A stretch of 57,263 nucleotides of DNA from an uncultured Cytophagales bacterium (GTDB lineage Bacteria > Bacteroidota > Bacteroidia > Cytophagales > UBA9547), in contig CAMFLX010000015.1 in assembly GCA_945957555.1 (NCBI GenBank), forward strand, positions 1 through 57,263, read 5' to 3'. The notes below the pieces were generated by a model that had not been told where the DNA came from, made no database searches, and saw only the letters and a program-made list of their open reading frames with translations. Below are positions 28,837-37,452 of this stretch, piece by piece. A program made the translations under genes and the position numbers. Positions within the stretch are counted from its first letter, which is position 1. Every line of letters starts with the position of its first letter.

Positions 28837-30738
28837 ATGATGAAATGCAGATGCAGTAATATAATTTCAATTTATTTGACTTTGTTTTATATGGCTTCTA
28901 GTGTAATAGCACAGCCATTTACCACAAAATCTGGACTTTTTGACCAAACAAAAACAACAGATTTAGGTTTGACAGCTGCAATTGGTACCGAAACTGTGAC
29001 AATATTTAAAGCTACGGCTACTTCAGACCATTATGCTAACGGAGTAGCAATGGTAGGTTTTAAAGGTAAACTGTATTGTCAATGGCAAAGCTCTGATACC
29101 AACGAAGATTCGCCCGATACATGGGTTGCCTATAGCACTAGTACCGATGGTAAATCTTGGACTACTCCCAAATCATTGGCATCGCCATTCAATTCATCGT
29201 ATTGTACTTCAGGAGGTTGGTGGGTAAATGGCGATACATTAGTAGCATTTGTAAATGTATGGCCAACAAGCCTAAGCCCCAAAGGTGGATTTGCTTACTA
29301 TACCAAAAGTACAGATGGCATAAGTTGGTCGGCTTTAAAGCAAGTTACCATGTCGGATGGAACAGTTATGAAAGGCGTTTTTGAACAAGACCCACATGCA
29401 TTACCTAATGGAAGAATTATCAATGCAGCTCATTTTCAACCTGGATTAATAGTTAATCCAATTTATACAGACGACCCTGTGGGCTACAGAGGTTGGAAAA
29501 AAGGGAGTTTTACGCCAATGACCTATACAGGCGATGTTACAAGAGAAATAGAGCCAAGTTGGTTTTGGCAAAGAGATGGCTCAGCGGTAATGACTTTTAG
29601 AGACCAAACAGGAACTTATCTTAAACTTGCATCAAAAAGTACCAACAACGGACAAACTTGGACTACACCTGTACTCACTGATATGCCCGATTCAAGAGCA
29701 AAACAAAGTGACGGAAATTTACCAGATGGTACGGCATATATGGTTCATAATCCTGTAAACAACAAAACAAGATATCCGTTGGCAATAGTATTAAGTCAAG
29801 ATGGAGCTTTGTTTGATAGGGCATTTGTGCTTCGAAAAGGAGGAACTGATTTGCAAACTCAACAATACACTGGAACAGCAAAAACATTGGGTTATAGTTA
29901 TCCGAAATCAATGGTTTGGAATGGTTACTTATATGCAGCTTATTCTACCAACAAAGAAGATGTAGAATATACTAGAATTCCGTTATCAAGTTTGGGTATG
30001 ACCAATCAATGTGTATTTGGTACTACTGATAAATGCGATCGTTGTACAGGTGCTATGACTGGTTTACAGGCTTGTAGTGCGGTATCAGAAGCAGAAACCG
30101 AAGCTTGTAGTTATGATGGTGCTATTGAATCGTCAAATGCTGGTTTTAAAGGCACAGGATATATCAATACTCCAAATGCCGTTGGCTCAAAAATTAGTTT
30201 TAATGTGAATGCTACAACTGCTGGAACTTATACTCTAAGTTTCAGATATGCAAGCGGAGGTACATCCGATAGACCAGCATCTATAAGTATTAATGGAGTT
30301 ACACAAACTTCACTTTTGAAATTTCCAGCAACTTCATCGTTTACCATTTACAAAACAGTTGACTTTGTTTTACAATTAATCGAAGGTCAAAATATTATAT
30401 CTTTAGTTGCAACCACTACTGATGGTTTAGCCAATATTGACCAAATTGGTTTTGTGAGTGCTGGTTTGAGTAAAGGAAGTTGTGTGATAACTGGTATCGA
30501 AAGCATATCGGAATTGGCTGATGTGATAATTTTTCCCAATCCTTATTTTGAATCTTTCACTATCCAACATAATGGCGATTTTAACTACCAAATTTTCAGC
30601 ATGGATGGAAAACTTATGGAATCAAACAAAGGAAACGATGAAGAGACTGTTGGTGAAGTATTGCCTATAGGTAGTTACGTGCTTAAAATTCAAAATGAAA
30701 ATACCCAAAAAGTCATTAAGATTTACAAATCGAAATAA
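28837..30738 (+). CDS. secreted BNR/sialidase-fold propeller protein with CBM35 and T9SS domains
   Basis: I start it at the ATG 28837 (or the next codon, also ATG) rather than at a TTG nine bases upstream. A signal peptide (to about 26, ...SVIAQ) is followed by a beta-propeller with Asp-box repeats STDGKSWTTP, STDGISWSAL and STNNGQTWTTP near residues 102, 158 and 267. Then come half of a Cys-rich module (CDRCTGAMTGLQAC), a CBM35-type module (about 425-550) and a sorting domain (IFPNPY). The fold is that of exo-sialidases. In a pectin operon with no other sialic-acid gene, a hydrolase for a pectin-specific sugar is a fair alternative. I cannot assign the substrate, and the arginine triad of true sialidases was not verified. 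It is the last gene before a strong terminator. Confidence 0.75.
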   Translation: MMKCRCSNIISIYLTLFYMASSVIAQPFTTKSGLFDQTKTTDLGLTAAIGTETVTIFKATATSDHYANGVAMVGFKGKLYCQWQSSDTNEDSPDTWVAYSTSTDGKSWTTPKSLASPFNSSYCTSGGWWVNGDTLVAFVNVWPTSLSPKGGFAYYTKSTDGISWSALKQVTMSDGTVMKGVFEQDPHALPNGRIINAAHFQPGLIVNPIYTDDPVGYRGWKKGSFTPMTYTGDVTREIEPSWFWQRDGSAVMTFRDQTGTYLKLASKSTNNGQTWTTPVLTDMPDSRAKQSDGNLPDGTAYMVHNPVNNKTRYPLAIVLSQDGALFDRAFVLRKGGTDLQTQQYTGTAKTLGYSYPKSMVWNGYLYAAYSTNKEDVEYTRIPLSSLGMTNQCVFGTTDKCDRCTGAMTGLQACSAVSEAETEACSYDGAIESSNAGFKGTGYINTPNAVGSKISFNVNATTAGTYTLSFRYASGGTSDRPASISINGVTQTSLLKFPATSSFTIYKTVDFVLQLIEGQNIISLVATTTDGLANIDQIGFVSAGLSKGSCVITGIESISELADVIIFPNPYFESFTIQHNGDFNYQIFSMDGKLMESNKGNDEETVGEVLPIGSYVLKIQNENTQKVIKIYKSK

Positions 30739-30752
30739 TCTTTTTATTTTTC

Positions 30753-30787
30753 AAAAAGCCTAAATCGAATCCGATTTGGGCTTTTTT
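30753..30787 (+). terminator. terminator of the pectate lyase operon
   Basis: A 15-bp stem (AAAAAGCCTAAATCG at 30753-30767, CGATTTGGGCTTTTT at 30772-30786, one T-G wobble) has a four-base loop and ends in a T run. The A tract on the other side would let it work on both strands, although the GH30 gene has its own candidate at 30920-30936. Confidence 0.9.
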
Positions 30788-30907
30788 ACATTCAATCCAA
30801 ATTACTAAGTAGTAAAAATCTTTGATTTTCTCTTCATAAATACCTTTCTGTTTGGACAGGTGCAAAGGGAGAGGTGGTATAATAAGATGTTGCTTAATTT
30901 GGGTTTA

Positions 30908-30936
30908 TAAAAAAACAGCCATCAATACAATTGATG
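30908..30936 (-). terminator. probable terminator of the GH30 gene
   Basis: CATCAA (30920-30925) and TTGATG (30931-30936) form a short stem. On the minus strand it is followed by GGCTGTTTTTTT. It lies about 50 bases past the GH30 stop. Confidence 0.5.
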
Positions 30937-30988
30937 ACCGTCTTAATTCTTAATTCATATGGATGGAAGATTTCGATTATACTCGAAA

Positions 30989-33289
30989 TTACTTTTTATG
31001 TATTTTTAAAGATTTTATTCCTGCGTTGTCTTGTATAGTTAATAGATAAATGCCTTTATTGAGGTTTTGTCCTACTGTAATGTAGCCAGTGCTTTCGCCT
31101 TCTTCCATCAAATTGCCCTCCAGGTTGTACACTTTGTAAGTAAATGGCTTGTCGATGTTTAGCGTGAAATCATTTTCAAATGGATTTGGAGCTGCCAAAA
31201 GGGAGTTCTGTAGATCTTCTGCATCTAGGTCTGTAACTACGGTACTTGAAAATTGAACATAGTTCAGATTAAACCAACTCGCATCTAATACAATTTTCAT
31301 AGTGTGTTTACCAGCGGTAAGGTTGATGTTTTTCACAGTTACTGTTTGCCAGCTTTGCCAGCCTCCCGTGTTTGGAACGGTCATGGAGCCACTTATGTTT
31401 GTTCCATCCATTTCCACATGCAAACTACCGCCTGTTCCAATAGATGCCACCCTTGCCGAAAGATTGTAGCTTGCTGTAGCGGCCACATTCACAGTATATT
31501 CTAGCCATTCCCCGTCAACGGTGTACGCTAAATTATATCCGCCATCTGTATCTGTACAAGTTTCTACGTCCACATCTTCGTCCGTTCTGAAATTGGCTCC
31601 AGTTTCGTTGCCAGCTTTTGAATCATAGTAGGCAAAACCGTTACCCCCGATGTCAAAATTTTCGGCTTGAATTATACCCGGAATAGGCCAAGCAGTTCCT
31701 CCATACGGTGCTTGAGGAGGATTAACTTTTATATTGATTGTATCAGCAGCTGTTTTACCGTTGTTATCAGTTAAAACTGCTCTTATCATGTGTTTTCCAG
31801 CAGTGGCTGTAGTCCAGCTGTAGCTATATGGCGATGAGTTGTCGGTACTTAATAGCGTAGTTCCATCATAAAACCTCACATTTGTGATTGCCGATGTTGA
31901 AGCTGCAGTGGCTGTAAGTGTGATGGTTGTACCAGTTACAAATGCAGCATTGTTTGCAGGAGAAGTTAAAGTAATAGTTGGTTCTGTTACCAAGTCAGCT
32001 ACAAAAGTTGTTACACTTTGTGCATCGAGCGATGCCGAAAAACTACCATTAGAAACAGCTACACTGCCACCACTTGCTAAACTTTTACTTGACGAAGTAG
32101 TATATTTTACCATATTTGCTACAGTTCCATTTTGTAAAGTAAAGTTTTGATTTACACTAGATTTGTTTTGATTTAATGCTACCACAATACATTTGTCAGT
32201 ACCTTTAAATGCACACACAAATACACCAGTTTGCGGATTATAATTAACCGTAACACGTTTGTATCCTGGGCGAATGTATTTTGAAAATTGACCCATGATG
32301 TATCCTTTCTTTTTGATAGAGCCATCAGAATTGATGATGTTACAATCATTCAATCTCAAATACCACCAAATGTAGGCGTTCATATTGTCGTTCATGCAAT
32401 CCATAATTTCTTTTGCCATGGTCATACAAGTGCTAATATCATCAGCATTGTAATAGTGTTCAGTCATCCATACTTTTTTGCCTTTGTCTATCGCGTTTGT
32501 GTAAGTAGAAGAAGAAGCATCATATAAATGTATTCCAACATGGCTAAGATTGGCTGCCGATTTAGAATTATTTAGAGACACGTCAGTATATGCTTTGTCG
32601 TAATGCCAAGACTCAGCAGCCATGATGTTACCTCCAATTGTAGAGGCATTGTTGGCTAAAAATGTTTGCATTTGAGCCGCACTCCATACACATGAAGAGT
32701 ATTTTACTTTTATATCTGGTTCGTTTTGTATAGAAATTACCGAAATAGGAGCTCCATTGTTGGCCATGTAAGTACGATAACTTTTCAAATAATTGGCATA
32801 AGCACCATAAGAAGAAGTTTTGAGTTCTCCATCTACTACAGAGTTGTTTGTTTTCATAGAAGCAGGAGGTGTCCAAGGAGTAGCCAAAATTATAGCACCA
32901 CGTTCTATGGCATATTTAGCGTTTGATAATTCGTCGCCCCAATAAGTTTCGCCACCGGGACTTATCTCTACTCTTAGGATTGATAATCCCAATTGGTTGT
33001 TGTTATTGTTTCCAAAACCAGCATCTGCCTCTTTGGTAGTTATTTTTCCATGAAAGGCTGTACTAGCTCCAAAACCATCAATGGTTTGTTTTGTGCTAGT
33101 TAAGTTTACTGTTGCAGTCTGAGCCTGTAGTACAACTATTGAACTAGCCCAGATTATTGGCAAAGATAATTTTCTAAAAAATTCCAGCTTTTTTGTAAAA
33201 ATTGATTTAACATGGTTGATCTCTAAAGTACCCTTATTTCTGTTGATATGAGTAGTATCATTTGATTTTTGTAAAAATGTATTTATCAT
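30989..33289 (-). CDS. GH30 glucuronoxylanase with Ig, CBM6 and T9SS domains
   Basis: The 766-residue protein has a long N-terminus, with the export segment LSLPIIWASSIVVLQAQ ending at about residue 57; a later start is possible. The GH30 (subfamily 8-like) barrel with its side beta-sandwich covers about 58-450. Acid/base Glu190 lies in ISIQNEPD and nucleophile Glu277 in VWMTEHYYN. An Ig-like domain (about 455-545), a CBM6 (about 555-690) and a sorting domain (AAPNPF) follow. GH30_8 enzymes cut xylan at sites set by 4-O-methylglucuronic acid branches and so complement GH10. The gene is divergent from the PL11 lyase, and both carry the same promoter-like motif. Endo-xylanase without glucuronate dependence is the main alternative. 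Confidence 0.88.
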   Translation of the reverse strand: MINTFLQKSNDTTHINRNKGTLEINHVKSIFTKKLEFFRKLSLPIIWASSIVVLQAQTATVNLTSTKQTIDGFGASTAFHGKITTKEADAGFGNNNNNQLGLSILRVEISPGGETYWGDELSNAKYAIERGAIILATPWTPPASMKTNNSVVDGELKTSSYGAYANYLKSYRTYMANNGAPISVISIQNEPDIKVKYSSCVWSAAQMQTFLANNASTIGGNIMAAESWHYDKAYTDVSLNNSKSAANLSHVGIHLYDASSSTYTNAIDKGKKVWMTEHYYNADDISTCMTMAKEIMDCMNDNMNAYIWWYLRLNDCNIINSDGSIKKKGYIMGQFSKYIRPGYKRVTVNYNPQTGVFVCAFKGTDKCIVVALNQNKSSVNQNFTLQNGTVANMVKYTTSSSKSLASGGSVAVSNGSFSASLDAQSVTTFVADLVTEPTITLTSPANNAAFVTGTTITLTATAASTSAITNVRFYDGTTLLSTDNSSPYSYSWTTATAGKHMIRAVLTDNNGKTAADTINIKVNPPQAPYGGTAWPIPGIIQAENFDIGGNGFAYYDSKAGNETGANFRTDEDVDVETCTDTDGGYNLAYTVDGEWLEYTVNVAATASYNLSARVASIGTGGSLHVEMDGTNISGSMTVPNTGGWQSWQTVTVKNINLTAGKHTMKIVLDASWFNLNYVQFSSTVVTDLDAEDLQNSLLAAPNPFENDFTLNIDKPFTYKVYNLEGNLMEEGESTGYITVGQNLNKGIYLLTIQDNAGIKSLKIHKK

Positions 33290-33327
33290 TCGTTTACTAA
33301 ATTTATGATTAACGATATACTTTTTTT

Positions 33328-33356
33328 AATACCCATGAAATTTCTGTTTAGTAACG
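33328..33356 (-). promoter_or_regulatory. bipartite promoter-like motif, site E
   Basis: On the minus strand CGTTAC (33356-33351) is followed after 18 bases by GTATT (33332-33328), 38 bases before the GH30 start codon. Spacing is the same as in the plus-strand sites; the last base differs (T for C). Confidence 0.6.
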
Positions 33357-33552
33357 TTTTAAGAAAAAATTATACAAATTCTATGTATTTGTTAAAATTG
33401 ACGGGTTTTATTTGATTGCTTGTATGTAAAGTTTTTTTAAATAAATTTATCATACAACAGAGTTCTAATTCCATTATTGGATCAATGGAATAAGTTGAAT
33501 TTTTAGATTTATAAAAATAATAGAATTTTTTTTATAAAAATTTATCACATTT

Positions 33553-33581
33553 CGTTACTTCTTTGTTTTTAGCGGTGTATC
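33553..33581 (+). promoter_or_regulatory. bipartite promoter-like motif, site C
   Basis: CGTTAC at 33553-33558 and GTATC at 33577-33581 have 18 bases between them. The site is 36 bases before the PL11 start codon. Confidence 0.6.
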
Positions 33582-33617
33582 TAAACAAAATAAATTGTTT
33601 AAAACCAATTTCTGCAC

Positions 33618-36600
33618 ATGAAATCGAAACATTTACTCGTTATTTTCACTTTGTTATCCTTCTTGCAAGTTTTTGCCCAGCGCAAGCTTGAATACTTAGA
33701 CCGTGGCCTTGTGGCCGTTAAGGTTTCCAGCGGAGTTTTTCTAAGCTGGCGTATTTTAGGTACAGAACCTAAAACCATCTCTTTTAATGTGTACCGCAAT
33801 GGGACCAAAATAAACAGTACTCCCATCACTGGAGCTACCAATATGACCGATGCGTCAGGTACGCTTACTTCTACCTACACAGTAAAACCCATCATCAACA
33901 ACGTGGAAGGAGCAGCTGATGCCCCTAGCAAAGTTTGGGCTCGTCAGGCAAAGGCATTTCCAGTGTCAGCACCTCCTATAAACTCCCTACCAGATGGTTC
34001 TACTTATACTTACGAAATTGCGGATGGAAGCACTGGCGATTTGGACGGGGACGGCAAGCTGGATATTGTATTTATCTGGAACCCAACAAACATGAGAGAT
34101 AACTCACTTCGTGGGTATACAGGAAATGTGTGGATGGACGGATACACCTTGGAAGGAAAAAGACTTTTCAGATTGGATTTAGGTAAAAACATTCGTGCGG
34201 GATGCCACTACTCACAATTTGTGGTGGCCGATTTTGATGTGGACGGCAAAGCCGAAATCATGGTAAAAACAGCACCGGGCACAAAAGATGCGACAGGCAA
34301 TTACCTTTCAAAAGGGCCAGCCGCTAGTGACGATGATTCGAAAGATTATAGGACGACTTCTGGAAAATCGACAGGATACATACTTTCCGGGCCTGAATAT
34401 TTGACCGTTTTCAGAGGCTATGACGGAAAAGAATTGGCTACTGAAAATTATATTCCCGCTCGAGGAACAGTTTCTGGTTGGGGCGATAGCTACGGAAACC
34501 GTGTGGACAGATTTTTGGCTACTGCTGCTTGGCTCGATGGTGTAAAACCGAGCGGTGTTTTCCAAAGAGGTTATTATACCCGTATGGCCATCACGGCTTG
34601 GGACTGGAACGGTTCTGCTCTAACCATGAAATGGGCGTATGATGCAAAAACCAGTGGCGTTGAAGGATATGGACAAGGAAACCACAACTTAGCTTGTGGC
34701 GATGTGGATGGAGATGGTAAAGATGAGATTATTCAAGGAGCTTGTGCCATTGATCATGACGGAAAATTCATGTACCGCACAGGTTTAGGTCACGGCGATG
34801 CCATGCACATGGGCGATTTTGACCCAGATAGAGTTGGATTAGAAGTGTATGAAGTACACGAAGAAACCAGTGCAAAATATGGATATGAGTTACACGAAGC
34901 CAAAACTGGCAAAATTTACTGGGGATACAATACCGGTTTTGACAATGGAAGAGGTATTTGTGCCGATGTCGATTCTACAAAAAAAGGATTCGAATCTTGG
35001 TCGTTTGGAAGTGGTGTGATGCAAGATATTAACGGAAATAATTTGACGGCGGGTAGAGGGATGATCAATTTCCGTGTGTATTGGGATGGTGATATTTTGG
35101 ATGAAGCCTTAGAATATGAACGAATTGAAAAACTCGTAAATGGTAAATGGAATAAGATATTTTATTTGAGTGACTATGGTGTTCGAGCCAACAACGGGAA
35201 TAAATATACTCCTTGCGTTTCTGCCGATTTGTTTGGCGACTGGCGAGAAGAAATTGTGATGGGAAGTACTAAAATGGATTCCATCAAAATTTTCACGACC
35301 ATTATTCCGACTAAGCACAAGCTATACACCTTGATGCACGACCCAACGTATCGTTGCGCTATTTCATTTCAAAACACAGCCTACAACCAACCACCTCATT
35401 TAGGGTTTTATATTGGAAACGGTACCACGAATGCACCTACGCCTAACATTTCTCTAGTTGGAGCGAAAGATTGCAACGGTGAAAATGGAGGAAAAGCTTA
35501 CATTGACGGATGTGGAACATGTGTAGGTGGCTCAACAGGCAAAACGGCTTGTGTGAAAGATTGCAACGGCGATGAAAGCGGAACGGCAACGTTGGATTCA
35601 TGTGGAGTTTGTGTGGGTGGTAAAACTGGACTAACTGCTTGTACAAGTTCTCTACAAGCAGAAGATTTTTGTTCGGCAACAGGAGTGGAGGAATCTTCAA
35701 ATTTAGGTTTCGAAGGAGATGGGTATTTGAATTCTACCAATGCCATTGGTTCAGGTGCTAGTTGGTATTTGGTTTCAGATGTAGCACAAACTGCTAAAAT
35801 TGGTATTCGCTATGCCAATGGCGGAACGGCTGCAAGAGGGTATGATATACTTGTGAATGATGCCAAACAAACTTCTGCCACAGGAGCTGTTACTGGTGCT
35901 TGGGCTACTTGGAAAGTAGAATATGTAAGCCTTACTTTGAAGAAAGGGGTAAACAAATTACAAATTTCATCATTAACTGCTGAAGGTGCAGCCAATATCG
36001 ATGCCTTTGTGTTTAACACAAGCACAATCAAAGCAAGCACATGTTTTACAGACTGTAATGGAGTAGTTGGCGGAACAGCCTATCTGGATGCTTGTAATAT
36101 ATGCGTAGGAGGCACAACAGGCAAAACGCCTTGCGTGAAAGATTGTAATGGCGACATCAACGGAGCAGCTTATTTGGATACTTGTGGTGTATGCGTAGGT
36201 GGAAAAAGTCCTTATAAAACTTGTGTAGGCTCAATGCAAGCAGAAGAGGCTTGTAAAGTGGATGGAACACTATTGGAAAGCAAAAATGCTGGATATCAGG
36301 GAGCAGGATATGTAAATACCAACAACCTTGCAGGAGCAAGTATATCATGGAAAATAAACAGCAATATTGATCAATCAGCAACTATTGTTTTCAGATATTC
36401 TAATGGAGGTACGGCTTCGAGAGACGGTATTGTATCAGTAAATGGTTCATTTGTTGATTCACTTTCTTTCCCGAATACCGACAATTGGACAACTTGGACG
36501 ACAGTTCCAGTATTAGTAAACTTAAAACAAGGTAGCAACGAAGTAATTCTTTCAGCATCTGGAGCAGATGGATTGGCGAATATAGATGCTCTTTACTTGT

Positions 36601-36881
36601 CATCTGATTTAGGTCAAGGAAGTTGTTTGGTTACGAGTTTAGATGAACAATCCGATGTAAATAACCTATTGGTTTTTCCAAATCCATTCAAAGACGAACT
36701 AAATATTTATTCAAAAGATGGTTTTGTATTTGAAATTTGGGATGCTCAAGGTCAAATAATTCAAAATGGCTTAGGTGAAGCAGGACAATATAAAATTCAA
36801 ACTGATTTGTCAACTGGTATTTACTTGTTAAAAGTGCAAATAGGTGATCAGGTAATAATGAAAAAAATTGTTCGTGATTAA
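33618..36881 (+). CDS. PL11 rhamnogalacturonan lyase with four Cys-rich modules, two CBM35 and T9SS domain
   Basis: The 1087-residue protein has a signal peptide (MKSKHLLVIFTLLSFLQVFA) and a catalytic eight-bladed propeller of family PL11 at about 21-610 (YesW/YesX-like, opening RKLEYLDRGLVAVK). The calcium-binding loops DLDGDGKLDI and DVDGDGKDEI lie near residues 142 and 362. Two Cys-rich modules (about 616-678), a CBM35-type module (about 680-810), two more Cys-rich modules (about 811-870), a second CBM35-type module (about 873-1003) and a sorting domain (VFPNPF) follow. It should split the rhamnose-galacturonate backbone of rhamnogalacturonan I by beta-elimination. It overlaps or abuts the second DUF6702-type gene, suggesting coupled expression. 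Confidence 0.93.
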   Translation: MKSKHLLVIFTLLSFLQVFAQRKLEYLDRGLVAVKVSSGVFLSWRILGTEPKTISFNVYRNGTKINSTPITGATNMTDASGTLTSTYTVKPIINNVEGAADAPSKVWARQAKAFPVSAPPINSLPDGSTYTYEIADGSTGDLDGDGKLDIVFIWNPTNMRDNSLRGYTGNVWMDGYTLEGKRLFRLDLGKNIRAGCHYSQFVVADFDVDGKAEIMVKTAPGTKDATGNYLSKGPAASDDDSKDYRTTSGKSTGYILSGPEYLTVFRGYDGKELATENYIPARGTVSGWGDSYGNRVDRFLATAAWLDGVKPSGVFQRGYYTRMAITAWDWNGSALTMKWAYDAKTSGVEGYGQGNHNLACGDVDGDGKDEIIQGACAIDHDGKFMYRTGLGHGDAMHMGDFDPDRVGLEVYEVHEETSAKYGYELHEAKTGKIYWGYNTGFDNGRGICADVDSTKKGFESWSFGSGVMQDINGNNLTAGRGMINFRVYWDGDILDEALEYERIEKLVNGKWNKIFYLSDYGVRANNGNKYTPCVSADLFGDWREEIVMGSTKMDSIKIFTTIIPTKHKLYTLMHDPTYRCAISFQNTAYNQPPHLGFYIGNGTTNAPTPNISLVGAKDCNGENGGKAYIDGCGTCVGGSTGKTACVKDCNGDESGTATLDSCGVCVGGKTGLTACTSSLQAEDFCSATGVEESSNLGFEGDGYLNSTNAIGSGASWYLVSDVAQTAKIGIRYANGGTAARGYDILVNDAKQTSATGAVTGAWATWKVEYVSLTLKKGVNKLQISSLTAEGAANIDAFVFNTSTIKASTCFTDCNGVVGGTAYLDACNICVGGTTGKTPCVKDCNGDINGAAYLDTCGVCVGGKSPYKTCVGSMQAEEACKVDGTLLESKNAGYQGAGYVNTNNLAGASISWKINSNIDQSATIVFRYSNGGTASRDGIVSVNGSFVDSLSFPNTDNWTTWTTVPVLVNLKQGSNEVILSASGADGLANIDALYLSSDLGQGSCLVTSLDEQSDVNNLLVFPNPFKDELNIYSKDGFVFEIWDAQGQIIQNGLGEAGQYKIQTDLSTGIYLLKVQIGDQVIMKKIVRD

Positions 36882-37428
36882 TATTTATAAAAATAAAATA
36901 AAACAAAGTATTTCTAGGCTTGCTATTTGTTGTATGGCAAGCCTAGGAGTACTAATTCATATGTCCTTTATTCAACATAGTTTAAAGTTGTCAACTACTA
37001 AGTTATTTATTGAAAATCAAGGACTCAAATTTCAAACACGAATCTTCGCCGACGACCTTACTGCTGCCATTGAAGAAATTGTAAAAAAAACGTGCCGCTT
37101 AGACAAAGAGTCTTTTTCCGAAGAAGAAATCAATTTGATGAAAAAGTATTTTACTAAAAATTTTGTAATCAAATTAAATGGGGTTCAAACTGTTGTGAAT
37201 ATAGTTTCAATAAGAACAGATTTTTCAACACCAGATACTCCTGTGGTTGTGTTCGAAGGGCAAATTGGGAAATCAATTTCAAGTAAAAATATGCCTAAAA
37301 TCCAGATCAAAAACACACTGATCTTTGAAGTAGCCCCCGAACAAAAAAACATCGTAAACATGCAAGGGTATGCGCCTTTATTGTTTGAAAACGAGGAAGA
37401 TATGGGGTTTAAAGCAATTACATTTTAA
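36874..37428 (+). CDS. DUF6702-type small exported protein, paralog 2
   Basis: The start is uncertain. The GTG at 36874, overlapping the PL11 stop, gives a full hydrophobic leader (SRLAICCMASLGVLIHMSF). A TTG six bases upstream or the ATG at 36934, inside the leader, are alternatives. The body shares with the 11429 gene the pattern LKFQTRIFADDLTAAI, a long helix-rich middle (SFSEEEINLMKKYFTKNFVI) and the end theme IKNTLIFEV...QKNIVN, so the two are paralogs. Function is unknown. It sits between PL11 and the expansin, with the expansin start 24 bases after its stop. Both copies are next to pectin lyases, so a shared accessory role in this locus is a reasonable inference. Confidence 0.72.
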   Translation: MINIYKNKIKQSISRLAICCMASLGVLIHMSFIQHSLKLSTTKLFIENQGLKFQTRIFADDLTAAIEEIVKKTCRLDKESFSEEEINLMKKYFTKNFVIKLNGVQTVVNIVSIRTDFSTPDTPVVVFEGQIGKSISSKNMPKIQIKNTLIFEVAPEQKNIVNMQGYAPLLFENEEDMGFKAITF

Positions 37429-37452
37429 TCTCAATTTTGTAATTGAAATTAT

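Larger units (their letters stand above)
33290..33617. other. divergent promoter region between GH30 and PL11
   Basis: This very AT-rich 328-base intergenic region has no coding potential. It holds two copies of the bipartite motif in opposite orientation (33328-33356 for GH30, 33553-33581 for PL11), each 36-38 bases before its start codon. The middle 190 bases are T-rich, with no repeat that I can name. Confidence 0.65.

Noticed and set aside
35470..36230. Tandem repeated Cys-rich segments considered as a CRISPR-like or satellite array
   Set aside because: They are in-frame coding modules with variable DNA and conserved protein pattern, not uniform repeats with unique spacers.
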